Source of the DNA: Lumnitzera littorea
Taxonomy: Eukaryota > Streptophyta > Magnoliopsida > Myrtales > Combretaceae
Direction of reading: 5' to 3'
NCBI GenBank assembly: GCA_024138015.1
Contig: JAMXBB010000009.1
Span: forward strand, 90,857,455 to 90,921,454
Length of the DNA: 64,000 nt
Under the pieces are notes generated by a model that saw only the letters and a list, made by a program, of their open reading frames with translations, searched no databases and was not told the origin of the DNA. A program made the translations under genes and the position numbers. This document shows, piece by piece, positions 24,426 through 36,350 of this stretch (within the stretch, counting starts at the first letter, position 1; each line of letters opens with the position of its first letter).

Positions 24426-27140
24426 TGTCGAGCCTAGTTTTTTCCCTCCCGATTTTTTTAAAATTAGGTCTTCTTTAAATCAATCAGTATTAAACCGTAC
24501 CTATTTAATACTGACCCTCGACTAGGGTTTAAAAAAAATGGGTTTTTTATATCTTAAAAATGTTTTTTGGAATCGCCACACGACGGAAGTTAGAAAAATA
24601 GTTAAGTTATAACCAATTAAGTGAATTAGTTATAACTTAGCTACTGGCCTTAACGAGAAAACCAATTTTTACAAAATGGTTTTCTAAAATGAAAGATCTA
24701 AATTCGAAGGCTATCCTATTAAACTGTAAATAGGTACCACTTTTTAACTTTCCAATTTTAAATTTTCTTTTCAATAATACCCTTTATCAATTTCTAAATG
24801 ACTAATCATATTACATGCGACTTAATTTAATTAATTTACACAACTATCTACAAAGATGGAAAAAATAAAACTTTCCACATTTTAAGTCACTCCGTCGGTA
24901 CAGGTGCCTACGTATCTGCCATTTATGATCGAACTTCCTTAGTTCATTCTGAAAACTTTAGTGAATTGAGTTGATTTTAATTTTTGAAAGGAGATCAGGT
25001 TTACGTTCTTTAGCCGTTTTGATTTATTTAAGGAAATTTTTCTAAAGGATCCTAAATTGGGGTTTTATTTGGAAAATTCTAAAGTATTCCTAATTTGGAA
25101 AAAAAGTTCATTTATTTTATTTATTTTTAAAAAGTTGATTTTCTAAGTGATAAAATAACTTTATTCTTTTTTATTATTTATTTATTTATTTATTATTTTT
25201 ATTTTTAGTTTTTTTTGTTAAAACATGAAAATAATTAAGAATAAAACTAAATACTTCTTCCCCTTTTTTTCTTTTTTTAATTTATTTGTTACAATTACAA
25301 GAAGTTACAATAATAAATAAATAATGTGAAAAACAAAACTAAAATAAGGCTGAACAAAACTAAGATAGAGGTGCATGAGTTTTGGATCGATCTTGAGCTA
25401 ATTTTCGAGTTGGGTTGGGTTGCGGGTTGGTTTTCCTGACTAACCATGTGCTGTACACATACATAGCAAGGAAGAAGACAGCGACCACGTGGATTCGAGC
25501 GTAGTAGTGGATTCAAGCATCGAATGAATGGGAAAATCACATTTTATGTAAATTTTATTATGGATATAGGGTCTAAGGGCGATGCCAAGGCGGTTGGAGG
25601 TGGATCGAATGGTCGTCGGAAGTAGAGAGGCGATGGTGGTGTCGATTTAAGGGATTAGAGGTCATATGGGGTTTGAAAGTGGATCAAAGATGGTCAATGG
25701 AGGAAAGGGGGCATCGGCAGTATGTGAGTGTCATGCATGTGTGTTGTAGATGTGAGTATGTTAGATGAGGTTTGCTTATTGCCATTGGGTCATATAAGGA
25801 TGGGGTCACGGCACGTGGCTGTATGGTTGTGCCATCGTGAATAGTGTACGAAGATCAACTTTTGGGTTGATGTGTCTATCTTTATGGAGATGTGTATTCT
25901 ATTGTGAAAATGAGATGGTTCGTATGTGAGAGTAGGCTGGTGGAGATTAGGAATGGAGCTAGCATGTTCAAGTTGCATCAATGTTAGGGCGTTGATGGAT
26001 TGGATAATGGCTGAGGGGCTTGGTGGAAAGAAGATGAAGGTTAAGTGGCTATCCATACGTATGAGGATTCACAACAATAGATTGGTATTGTGTAGCATGG
26101 TTCAACGTATGTACGATAGTAAGTAGTTGAGAGAGTTTGCTAAAGGAGAAAGGGAGATCGGTGTTAGACTTGAGACCGTGGTGTATGTGTGTGTTCCCTA
26201 TAGTATGCGGAGAGGGAGATAGGTTAAGAGAGAAAGAGAGACAGAGATCCTTTACCGTGTGTGTTTGTGCATAAGTTTCCTTTGCTGTGTGTATGTTAGT
26301 CTTCGAAAATAGACCACCCCCCCACCCCCCCGTTGCCACGTGTGTGTATGCGTTTTGAATGTGGAACCCCCTCCTTATATATGTTGTGTGTGTTTTTTTT
26401 TTTTTTGTCTGAAAGAGACAGTAGAGAAGCCCACCAATCTCTGTGTGTATGGTTTAAAAAGAAAAGAAAAGAGAAAGAGCAGGAAAGAAAAGGAAAGTGG
26501 AGAAGAAAAGGGGGGAAAGAAAACATGTTGTCAAGACCAATCATAGATTACCACGTGTTACGATTAGACACGTAACCCAATGATGCCTTAACATGTGGTA
26601 GCACGAAGTGTGGGAAAAATAAAAGCAAAACGTATTTTCTACCTTTGATGAGAGTTAAACCCCTGACCTCTAAGCTAAACTCAATTTCAAGTCTAAGTAC
26701 TTATCTGTTAAGCCATTGGCTTGTATCTTGTCTATATGTGTAATTAAATTACACATATAGATTAGGTAAGCTTAGGCTAGATTCAAATCTAAACCCAAGC
26801 CTAACAATCCTCTTCTCATTTATTATAACAAAAAATCTATATTATTATACTATTTAAAAATTTATTATTTTCTAAACTCCTTAAACCTTCTATTTTTTTT
26901 TCAATTTATTATTATTATTATTTTTTGTGACTTTTCAATTTTCTATATTTTTCCATTTTTGTACTTTTTCTAAATTTCTTATTTTTTGTGATTTTCTCTA
27001 TTTTTTTGTATTTTCCTAAATTTCCTTTTTTTTTATTTTCTTTAATTTTCTATTTTTTTGTGTTTTTCATAATTTAAAACCCTTTAACCTATTCTAAGAA
27101 TTTTGAAAAATAAAAGGGAGGCAAAAAAGAGGTGTCTATA
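24426..27140 (-). mobile_element. Tat-B 5' LTR, 2715 bp
   Basis: It runs on the plus strand from TGTCGAGCC to GGTGTCTATA, homologous throughout to 13232-15964. The right TSD is cctac (27141-27145), against cctat at 13227-13231. The C-rich run near 26320 and the (GT)/(GA) tracts mirror those in the other LTR. Open frames at 25295-26575 fall inside it and are LTR noise. Confidence 0.85.
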
Positions 27141-28256
27141 CCTACTATACTCTTCCAGCTCTACTGTTGAGGACCCAGTTATCCACATTAGTGTTCTTTT
27201 ACTATCCAAGTTTCACTGTCTTCAACAAGAGAGAAACAATTACATGCTTTTTTGCTCTATCTCACTAAGTTAACCTTGCCTACACATCCCTAACACAAAG
27301 CCTATCACTCAAACAGATATATTTACAAAAGCTATGAGGGCAGAATATAAAGATCCTCTTAAATAAAGTACACAACGAAATCAAAATATGAAAATAGAAT
27401 AGACAGTGTTGTCTCTTATTTAGATTCTAAATAACGTTTTGAATATTCTCAAGTATCAAGTTTTTAGTAAACGAATGCAACTTTAATGTGACGATCTTTA
27501 TACCAAAAGATTTGACCTTTCTTCTTTTATATCTTCTAAAGTAATGTCTCTTTTCTAAAATCTTGAATAACTCTTAATCAAATCTTAAATAATTTGAAAA
27601 AAATCTTGACTTAGCCATTAGTCGTTGTAATCCATAAATTGTGGAAACCGAATCACTTAAATTTGACTTAAATTTAAACGTTGCACTTCTTGTATTTTCA
27701 TTTGATTTATTATAGGGACTTTCTTGTATGAAATACTCTGATTTTCCTTCATATTTTTCCAATGAAACCTTCAAAAGTTGAATCCCTTTTTGAAAATAAA
27801 TATCTCCTAAAAATTAAGAGTAAACCTTGATACTTGATGCTTTCAAATTTGAATCTTGGAGCTTATAAAATATTGTTACTACTTCCTTGCTCATGAATAA
27901 TCAAACAAATCTGGTATATTAGAATAAACATCCTTTGAAAATATTTGTATAACAACTCCTTAGATTTGGTTAAAAATCAGCATCAATCAAGATAAGATTT
28001 ATCCTTATCTAATATATCTTCGCATGTGTCTTCATCCTTTCTTGATTTGAACTTAAATAAAACCTGTTTTTAAATTCCATAAACTTCTTCAAGTGTCTTT
28101 AAGATAATGCAACATAAATCTCTTGAATAATCTGATAAGATAACTAAAAATCAATTGACATAAGATAATATGTTCAGTTAACCTTATCCTTAAGATACGT
28201 GTCAAGTATCATTACTCTTTTTGTTATCATCAAAACAACTATGAGAAAACTCGGCA
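27141..28256 (-). mobile_element. 3' LTR of reverse-strand SIRE-type copia, U3-R part
   Basis: Reverse complement of the forward LTR at 36351-37710. Landmarks are the copia-type 'tttgatgataacaaaaag' near the LTR start, the 'ctagtgagatagagc'-like block and the 'ctccaa/gttgg.gac' block next to the Tat-B junction. The LTR starts TGCCGAG on the minus strand at 28256 and is preceded by a polypurine tract (28257-28271). It joins 13004-13231 to make a 1.34-kb LTR. Confidence 0.8.
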
Positions 28257-28869
28257 TTCTCTCCCTTTTTTATGATAACAAAACCCTTTCTTAGAGAAAT
28301 ATTGATCAAATTATGAAAGGTTATGTTAATAAATTCATGTCAGGTCACAACAGATGTAAACACAGATTATCAGAGAATTTTAAGTCCAAGAATTTCGTAA
28401 ATTCTTCAATTGTTTCCTAAGGTTAACTTTTAATTTGATATTGTTCTATATTTCTCCCCCTTTTGTTATCATCATGTACTTTTTACTTCCTTGAAATCTG
28501 ATATGAATAAGAAAGATAAATAACAACTTTGGAGAAATGAAAAGACTGATATTTCATTAATTAGATTGAATACATCAAGTTGATTCTGAATTGGACTCTA
28601 AACAAAATTCTAATCATAATTGAAACAAAACATAACATGAACATTTGACTTGGAACATGACACTAAATAGAATTTTGACAAACAACAGAAAAAAAAAAAA
28701 AAAGAAGAAAAAACTCAAACTTAAATGCCTAAACTATGTAAACTTCTTCATTTTCTTCCTAGGGCAACTCTTCTTGATCTAAGGAGTGCTAAAAGAACTT
28801 AGTTATTGGGAAGGTAGAGGTGGAGTAGATTCCTTCCATGGTAGCATCAGAATAGTTGTTGGGGGAACT
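28257..28869 (-). mobile_element. SIRE-type copia: polypurine tract and spacer after the envelope-like gene
   Basis: On the minus strand an 'aaaaaagggagagaa' polypurine tract (28257-28271) abuts the LTR. The rest, with a poly-A run near 28690, is non-coding spacer between the envelope-like pseudogene and the 3' LTR. A Pro/Ser-rich tail of the pseudogene may extend to about 28740. Confidence 0.55.
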
Positions 28870-30717
28870 TGTATTGGTAGTTCTTCTTATGCTTGAGCAT
28901 ACTCATCAACTTAAGGATTTTGTTCGATAAGAAAGCTAGATTCAACTTGAGGAGACGAAACTTTTGCAAATGGAGGTGAAGATTGTGGTTCAGCTAAGAT
29001 AAGAGATTGTCGTTGTTCCATTGGAGTTGGAATTGTGGAGATGGTGGATGATCAATTTGGTCATAAGTTAGAGGATCAAAGAGTGGATTTTCTAATTCTG
29101 CAAATGGTTAAGGAGAGAATTTCTTAGGTGAAGGGAAAGGAGTGGGACATGGTTTGGATTCTTTTTTTAATTGTTCTTTTAGAGAAGATTAAAGTTAACT
29201 TAGTAGCCAGTCCATTTTTTATTCTATCATGAACTCTCTCTCTTTCCATGAAACTGTTTTAGTCTTAGAAGTTTCTACAAGTCCTTTCATAAGTGGTTCT
29301 AAATCTGAGTCTAAATCATCTTCTGATTTAAGGACTTTCACTTTTTCTTTAATTTCAAATTTTCCTCTTATCCTGACCTCATAATCTCTCATGACTTTCT
29401 TTTTCTTCCCTCTTGAAATTGCCTTGCCCTTCCTTTTTACGGTGGTTTTCTTCACTGGTTCTAATTCAGGTTCTGGATCAAATTCTTCTATAGCTTCTAA
29501 TAACTCCCCCTCAAACAGTACTATGGCCAACCTGATCTTTTTGTACCTATCGTGGCCATAGAATACGAAGTCATTAGTATACCAGATTTTGTTCTTTATA
29601 TTAATACGTTTGTGATGGTAATGATCTCCTGCAATCACATGAATGGGTATTTCCTTATTTGTCACCTTTGAAAACTTTACCCTCTTAAACTCAAACAACT
29701 TCATCAGTAAATTACCATATAGCCTCCGTTTCCTTATCATGAAAGCATGTCTAATCATTTGTGTAGAAATGGCTAACTTCTTCTTCCTAAGCATGGCTAT
29801 AATATCTATTGCATCTTCCTTTGAAATACTAATTATACTTCCCTTCTTAGAAAGTATACAATTAATAACTAACTTGTGGAGCATTCGCACAATTGGCCTA
29901 AAATTAAAAATGCTGACCTCCTTTCTAAGCCAAATCCTTTAACCCTTATTCAACTCCTCAAAGATTTGTTTCCTAGATCATTTCATCAACTCCCTACTGT
30001 TATTCATTTTAGGAACTCCAAAATGGTTTTGAATATCCTCTTTCAAAATTTCCAATTTCTATCCATTCACTTTAGACAGCTACATTTGCCTTCAATCCAT
30101 ATCAAGATTATAATAAAATTCAATTAGTAACTCTCCAAACACTAAAGTCTCGATACTACAAATATTCTTGCATCCTAAAACATCTAAGAACTCATCCTAA
30201 TAGAATCCATTCTTTTCAAAAAAACTCAAAGTCCACTGTACTTGGCTCTATGAACTGCTTTGTTTGAAAGATGAAACAAATACAGTTTTAGGTCTTACTT
30301 TCTTCTATCCTACCTTGATTTGCTCAAACTATTCAACGATGGTCTTTGCCTCTAGTTCAAATTTTGGATCCGATTCTTCTTATAGTTCTGATTTTGATAA
30401 TGACTTTTTTTTATTTAACACTTTCCTTTCTTCCTCAGTTTCATCAACATCTCAAATGTTTCCTCTTCGGTTTCATCAATATCCTCACTTGATGAACTCT
30501 CAATCTTATCATCAGTTTCCTTCTCTTTGGTGATTGTTTCGGTTTGATCAAGGTTAAGGTTAGGGTTTAGATTTTTTGAACTAAGGTTATGAGATTCTTG
30601 AACAAGGGTTTGTTTAGAATCTAAGGGTTCATCTACTAGAGAGTATGGGTTCTCCTTTGTGTTCTTGGGATTCTTATTGGTTTTAAGACTAAGACATAAA
30701 GATTTTTGTGTAGCCAT
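28870..30717 (-). pseudogene. Envelope-like / plant transposon protein (PF20167-like) of SIRE-type copia
   Basis: Minus-strand gene downstream of copia pol, the position where SIRE-type elements carry an extra envelope-like ORF. It starts at Met 30717 (MATQKSLCLSL...), has an acidic Ser/Glu-rich N-terminal part to 30415, then degenerates across frames. It continues as a 223-codon open segment at 29219-29890 with MLHKLVINCILSKKGS and MRRKKLAIST-type sequence, the pattern of the 'putative plant transposon protein' domain. A Lys-rich basic stretch (VKRKGKAISRGKKKK) and a Pro/Gln-rich tail follow. In-frame stops and at least two frameshifts disable it. Function of the family is unproven; family assignment is by pattern recognition. 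Confidence 0.65.
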
Positions 30718-31379
30718 GAGAATAATGAGAGAGAGAGAGAGAGAGAGAGAATGAGAATGAGTTTTGAAAAAGAAAATAGAGAAAGTAAGGGAGAATAAGG
30801 AGATGAATTACAGAGAAAGGTGAGAAAGATTATAAAGGACATGAGATGCAGTTGTGGATGAGTGGGGATTTAAAGAGATTGAAGGCAGAACATGAAGAGT
30901 AGAATGTGAAGAAGTAGAAGAGAGGAAATAGAATCTCATATAGAATTAAAATGAGAGAGAGAGAGAGAGAGAGAGATATGGTTGTTACAAAATCTAGCAA
31001 TTCACTAGACATAGGAGAGGTGCACGCTCAAAAATGAAAAAACAATAAAAGTTACTATTTACAAGCTGACATGGGAGAGCAAAAAAAAAAAAAATTGCTC
31101 ATTTAATTCTCCCAACGATAAAATTAAAGCTTAATTAACTCTCATAAAATTTTACAAAAACTATTATCCCAAAATTCTATGTTTGGTGATTATTATTTTA
31201 TTATCTAAAAATTTTGATACATAAATATACAACATAAATTAATTAGCAAAAAAAAAATCATATAATATAAATATGCATGTGAATTTTAAAAATAAAATGA
31301 ACGTGCAAATAACATACATAAATTTTACAACATGCTTAATTATTCAAATATTTATGAAAATGGATGGCAAACACTAATT
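30718..31379 (-). mobile_element. Copia spacer between pol and envelope-like gene, with (GA)n repeats
   Basis: Non-coding on both strands. It contains two (GA)n microsatellites at about 30726-30750 and 30953-30975, a poly-A run near 31080 and AT-rich sequence to 31379. The short open frames at 30636-31012 are produced by the (GA)n repeats read on the opposite strand. Confidence 0.55.
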
Positions 31380-31564
31380 TCATTTCTTATAAACTCAAAT
31401 TTGATCTTATCAAGAAGTTTCATGAAAATATCAGCTAACTGATTTTCAATTGACATAAATTCAATATTTATATCTCTATCATTAACATGATATCATATGA
31501 AATGATGTCTTACCTTAATGTACTTAAATCTAAAATGATGCACTGGATTTTTTGTCAAGTTAAT
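31380..31564 (-). pseudogene. Copia pol C-terminal end (RNase H tail)
   Basis: The minus strand reads LTKNPVHHFRFKYIKVRHHF, then NIEFMSIENQLADIF and LDKIKFEFIRNE, the standard end of Ty1/copia polyproteins. The frame continues directly into 34716 once the T1b solo LTR and one TSD copy are removed. A few substitutions and an in-frame stop mark it as decayed. Confidence 0.85.
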
Positions 31565-34500
31565 TGTAGGCTCAACAATCTGATATTCGGAGTTCGGTCC
31601 ATAAAATTTAAGGTGATAGCATAAGTCGTCCAATTGAGCCTAAATTTTACGACGAAATGAGGAATATTAGTAAAAGTGATCCTATGAATTTGGATTTATG
31701 AAAATAAATAATTAAATATTATAATACTATGTTATATGTATATTACCCGTTATTTATTAGAAATTTATAAAATGGGTTCCGATAATTAACGAATCGATAG
31801 AGATAAATTATATGCATACTAAAAATCATAAAATAACTTAAATAATATTTATGAGTATTTATTTATACCATATATGTATTTATGCGTAGGTAAAAATATG
31901 CAAAATTACATAAAATATTTGAAATATATCAAAATAATGATAATTAATTAAGGAAAATTTATAAAAATTAAAGAAAAATCAATAAAAATTGTGAAAAATG
32001 TAGAATTGTATAGAATAAGGGTGTGGCATGCTAGGATTTAAAGAAAAAATAACAACCAATAAAAATATATCAAATAGAAAGTGAAAAAGGAAGAGATAAA
32101 GAGCACGTAACAATTGAAAATTAAAAGAAAAACCCTAAACTCATCTATAAATTCAAAAATCCTTATCCATAATTCATTTTGATCAATTAGGAGCTCTAAA
32201 AACATTAGATAGAGGTGAGAAAAAGAGAGAAACCAATTTTACCAAAAATTCATAAATTATAGCGTAATTTAAGCATGATAAGGAAACAATTACCAATTGA
32301 AGACCTGACATGGTGGCTATTAGGAGTCCAACGTCTAACATGGTGGGGGTTTCGGTCGACCTACCCTTGCTATTGGTGGAACTCCGGTGGCTAAAAAACA
32401 AAAAACGTGCGATTTTTACTTGTAAGTTGCTATTTTTATTAAAAAAAATCAAACTATATCCAAAAATTATGAAATTTGGTTTCCTTAAGCATTTTTTATG
32501 TAGAATCAGAATATTAAAGCATATTTTTAAAATTAGAAGTGCTTATATAAGTTCCTTAAGAACAGGCCCAATTCCAACAAATTTTGTATAACATTTCAAA
32601 AATAGTAAATAATGTTATTTCGAGTTAATTTTTTGTGCACATACTCCTCATATGATATATTTAATTTATATAAAAATAATTTTTGATAAACCATATGTTT
32701 AGTATTTATTAAAATTATTTTTGTTGAATCTATCGTATTTTTTTATATGAAAGAAATAATAAGTTTTTAATTAAATTCCTTAATGAATTTGATTTATAAT
32801 GATTTATAAAGCTTAGTTATGATTTTGGGAATATTTAGTTTGAATCTCATAATTTTATTTCGTCATTTACTTAATTTAAGCTAATTTTTAGCAAAATTGG
32901 ACCTAAGATTGATATTTCAAAAAGTAATATATATTAAAATATCTTATTACTTCTCATGATTAAAATATAACAACTATAATTTATTGAGTATAATATATTT
33001 TTCATAGCTTTAATGGAGCTTAGATACTAAGTATTATATATTTTCCTAATGTTTATACATATTTTGTCAAATATGAAAATATAGGATAAATTTGTATAAT
33101 TGACCTTATAACAAGAAGGTTGCTACTAAAGTGGAAATAAACTATATAACAAACTTTGAATCCGATTGTGAACCAAACTTATGAATGTTATGCTAAAATA
33201 TAGAGCACCCTCCGATCAGAAACAAATTGAGGAGTTAAATTAGAAACTAGATGTATAGGGTAAGTTACAGAGTTGTTTAGCAACTAATTTTAAGACTTAC
33301 AATACCTGAAATATAATTAGTTGAACTTTACAAAATGAATTAAGGGAAGTTTCTAGGATTTATGTGTAAAATCATAATCAAAAGTTGAATTAGAAGCTAG
33401 ATTAGAAAACGAATTAGAAATCAAGTCAAAACCTAGCTCAAAATAAGGATAATTGTAAGATACTTAAAAACTTGAATAATTAGATATATTCAAACCCTTA
33501 ATTAAAGATAATAATCTTAATTATAGAATAAAGTCTATATATAGATAATAGTTATACAAACACTAAAATAATATTTGTATTATAGAGACCATCAACAAAA
33601 GCCCATAGGAAGTAGCACCTTAAGTGAGCAAGCAGAAAGTCTAAGTAAGTTGGGATTGATACATTACTATATTTTGGAGTACTGTTTTATAGTATTTGGA
33701 GGCATAGGATTATACTCGATTGTTTTTATTAGATAGTTGGTTGTGCGCATGTCTATGTATCTATGTTTCTAGATTTGATTACATGATTCCAATTTAATGT
33801 TCCGGATTGAAAGTTATGTGATTTGTATGAAATGCTTGAATACCTTTAACCCAATCTAACTAAATATATTACTTGTAAGTTTAAAATGAACCTGCATATT
33901 AACCCATTAAGGGAAACATTTAGGGTTCTCTGGCCAAAGACCAACCTCTTCGAAAGGGATAACATAATGGGTCCCTTCTTCATCCTTAGTTAAACTAAGT
34001 GACAAAAGAGGAGGTCACGACAAAAGTAAAGTCAATGGTTCGAAGGTAACTACAAGAGGAGCGATGACTTCATTGCACAAGCTTAAGTTTGGTTGTAAGC
34101 TATTGATATGTGCGCTAAACTCTTTAACTCGAATTAGAGCAGGTGTAATTTTTCCAATCTCACGACGGACCAGATAACGTCATGCAATGGTATTTGCTTA
34201 TACATACATTGCATCTAACTAATTTGGTTAATAATCTTATTTATACATTATGTATAGTTTTAAGTCTCCGTCCCAACTTACTAAGCAGTTAATCGCTCAC
34301 ATCTCTATAGATGTTATTACAGGTGCTAGCTAAGAAACAGTCATATAACTATCCTAAAGCCAGCAACTATTAAATCATGGGGAGTGAAGACATAAAACTA
34401 AAGATCAATTACACTTTTAAGTTTGGATTTTATCTTTAAAGCTTTTAGTATCAATTTATGTATTACTTAAGTAGATTATGATTAAGCTACTAAATCTTGT

Positions 34501-34715
34501 AAATATTACTCGGATTATTTAAATCTTAGTAAGTAATTTTTCATATTTTTGTAGGTAATTAACTTATTTTATTTATGAACTATTTACTTCAAAGCGGGTT
34601 AATCATGGACACCTTATGTAAATCAAGTCTAAGATAACAGCTATAATGTCAACTTCCCTCTTAAAATTGTTTGCACAACGAGAATATTATGACTCTATTG
34701 CTTTAGGGCATGACA
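31565..34715 (+). mobile_element. Long solo LTR, family T1 copy b, 3151 bp
   Basis: It begins TGTAGGCTCA, ends AGGGCATGACA and is flanked by ttaat (31560-31564) and gtaat (34716-34720). It aligns end to end with 17628-20723: common 'aatattagtaaaa', 'agttgggattgatac', 'ctctggccaaagacc' and 'cttcaaagcgggtta' blocks. The host copia RNase H frame is continuous across it when removed, which shows an insertion with no internal region. The open frames at 32183-32591 lie inside it and are not genes. Confidence 0.85.
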
Positions 34716-35823
34716 GTAATTGTACTTGTATTATCACATTTTATTGAAATATTTTTCAAATTTAACCCATAATCAAATAATTGTTGTTTAATCCATAAAT
34801 TCTAAGCACAACAATTACCAATTGAAACATACTCAGCTTCAACTGTAGATAGGGCAATAGAAATTTGCGTCTTGAAAGACCAAGAAACCAATTTGTCCCT
34901 TAAAATTGGTAAGTATTTGAGGTACTTTTCCCATCTATCTTACATCCAGTATAGTCAATATCTGAGTAGCCAATCAAAACAAAGTTATGATTCTTTGGAT
35001 ACCAGATTCCTAACTTTGTGGTGTAAGATATATATTTAAAAATCCTTTTTACAACTGATAAGTATGTTTTAGTTAGTTTAGATTGAAAACTAACATAGAT
35101 ACACACACGAAATAATATGTCTGGCCTAGATGCAATCAAATACAATAGTGAACCAATTATACTTTTATAAAGCTTTTCATTAACTTTCTTACCTACATCA
35201 TTAAGATCTAACCTAGTTAAAGATGCCTTGGGTGTAAATGTGCCTTTGATATTTTACATGCCAAACTTCTTAAGGATCCGCTTGGTGTATTTCTCTTGAT
35301 GAACAAAGATCTCATCATTGGTTTGTTTTATTTGAAGTCTAAAGAAGAAGTTCAGCTCACCCATTGATGACATTTCAAACTCAACTTGCATAAGCTTGGA
35401 AAACTCTTTGCAAAACATCTCATTAGTAGATTCAAAAATAATGTCATCAACATAAATTTAGACCACTAAAATATAGTAATCATAATGTTTAAGAAAAAAG
35501 GTTGTATCTACTTTACCCCTTTAAAATCCATTCTTAATTAGGAAGTCACTTAACCTTTCACACTAAGCTCTAGGAATTTGTTATAATTCATATAATGCTT
35601 TTATAAGTCTATACACATAATCTTCTTTAAATGGATCTTCAAATCCTAAAGGTTGTTCAACATAAACTTCCTCTTTTATATATCCATTTAAAAATGCACT
35701 TTTAAGATCCATTTGGAACAAATTAAAACCTTTATAACTAGCAAAAGCAAGAAGAAGTTTTGTTGTATCCAACCTAACAACTAGAGCATATGTTTCATCA
35801 AAGTCAATTACTTCTTCCAATTG
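34716..35823 (-). pseudogene. Ty1/copia reverse transcriptase and RNase H
   Basis: Minus-strand copia pol. From 35820: IDFDETYALVVRLDTTK, then FQMDLKSAFLNGYIKEEVYV and YRLIKALYEL; next the catalytic YVDD at 35443-35454 (intact); then GELNFFFRLQIKQ, KRILKKFGM, SIIGSLLYLIASRPDI and, after a frameshift near 34905, STVEAEY with SIGNCCA.NLWIKQQL of RNase H. Several stops and shifts are present. Everything upstream of the RT (gag, protease, integrase, 5' LTR) is missing: the copia sequence breaks off at about 35823 and Tat-A sequence follows. The attached LTR and envelope-like gene assign it to the SIRE type. Confidence 0.88.
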
Positions 35824-36350
35824 ATTGAAAAGTTTAGGATGAAAAGAGATAAACTAAATCCTAAACATTAACACTAAAATATGTTTGAGAGTTGAGAATC
35901 ATCAATATGAGGAATTGAGACTCATTCTTTAAAGGAGGTATATCTTGAAATTGATACATGGGTCGAAATGATGTTAAGCTTTCTCTTTATTGCTCCAAAC
36001 ATAAATTATCCCTTGTAAGCCCATTTAAGCCTTTTAAGGAAGAATCCCTCAAAATTAACCCTGTGAAGAAGCACCCCACATTGGGGAAATTAGGAGGTTA
36101 TGGCATTAATTAAGAGAAAAAGGATAAACTAATTTGTGCTTATCCTAATCGCATCGATTCATGAGTAACTCTTGCTATTAATAATTTATTCCCTTTGAAA
36201 GTAAGAAGAGCCTCAATATTTCGAGTTGTAAGCTATTCAAAAAGAGAAAGGTAGCAAGTATCTCCATTCCATCAAAAGCTTACAAAAGAAGCCTAAAGGG
36301 AGTGAAAGGAAACAGATAAAGAAGGGAAAAATTGAGAAAAAAAAAAAAGA
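35824..36350 (+). mobile_element. Tat-A internal non-coding region, first part
   Basis: Homologous, in reverse orientation, to Tat-B internal sequence near 21900-22400. Shared features are 'caccccacattgggg', 'aggaggttatggcatt', 'gcttatcctaat' and an A/G-rich stretch before the SIRE LTR. It is non-coding. The left edge is the ragged junction with truncated copia pol. Confidence 0.55.
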
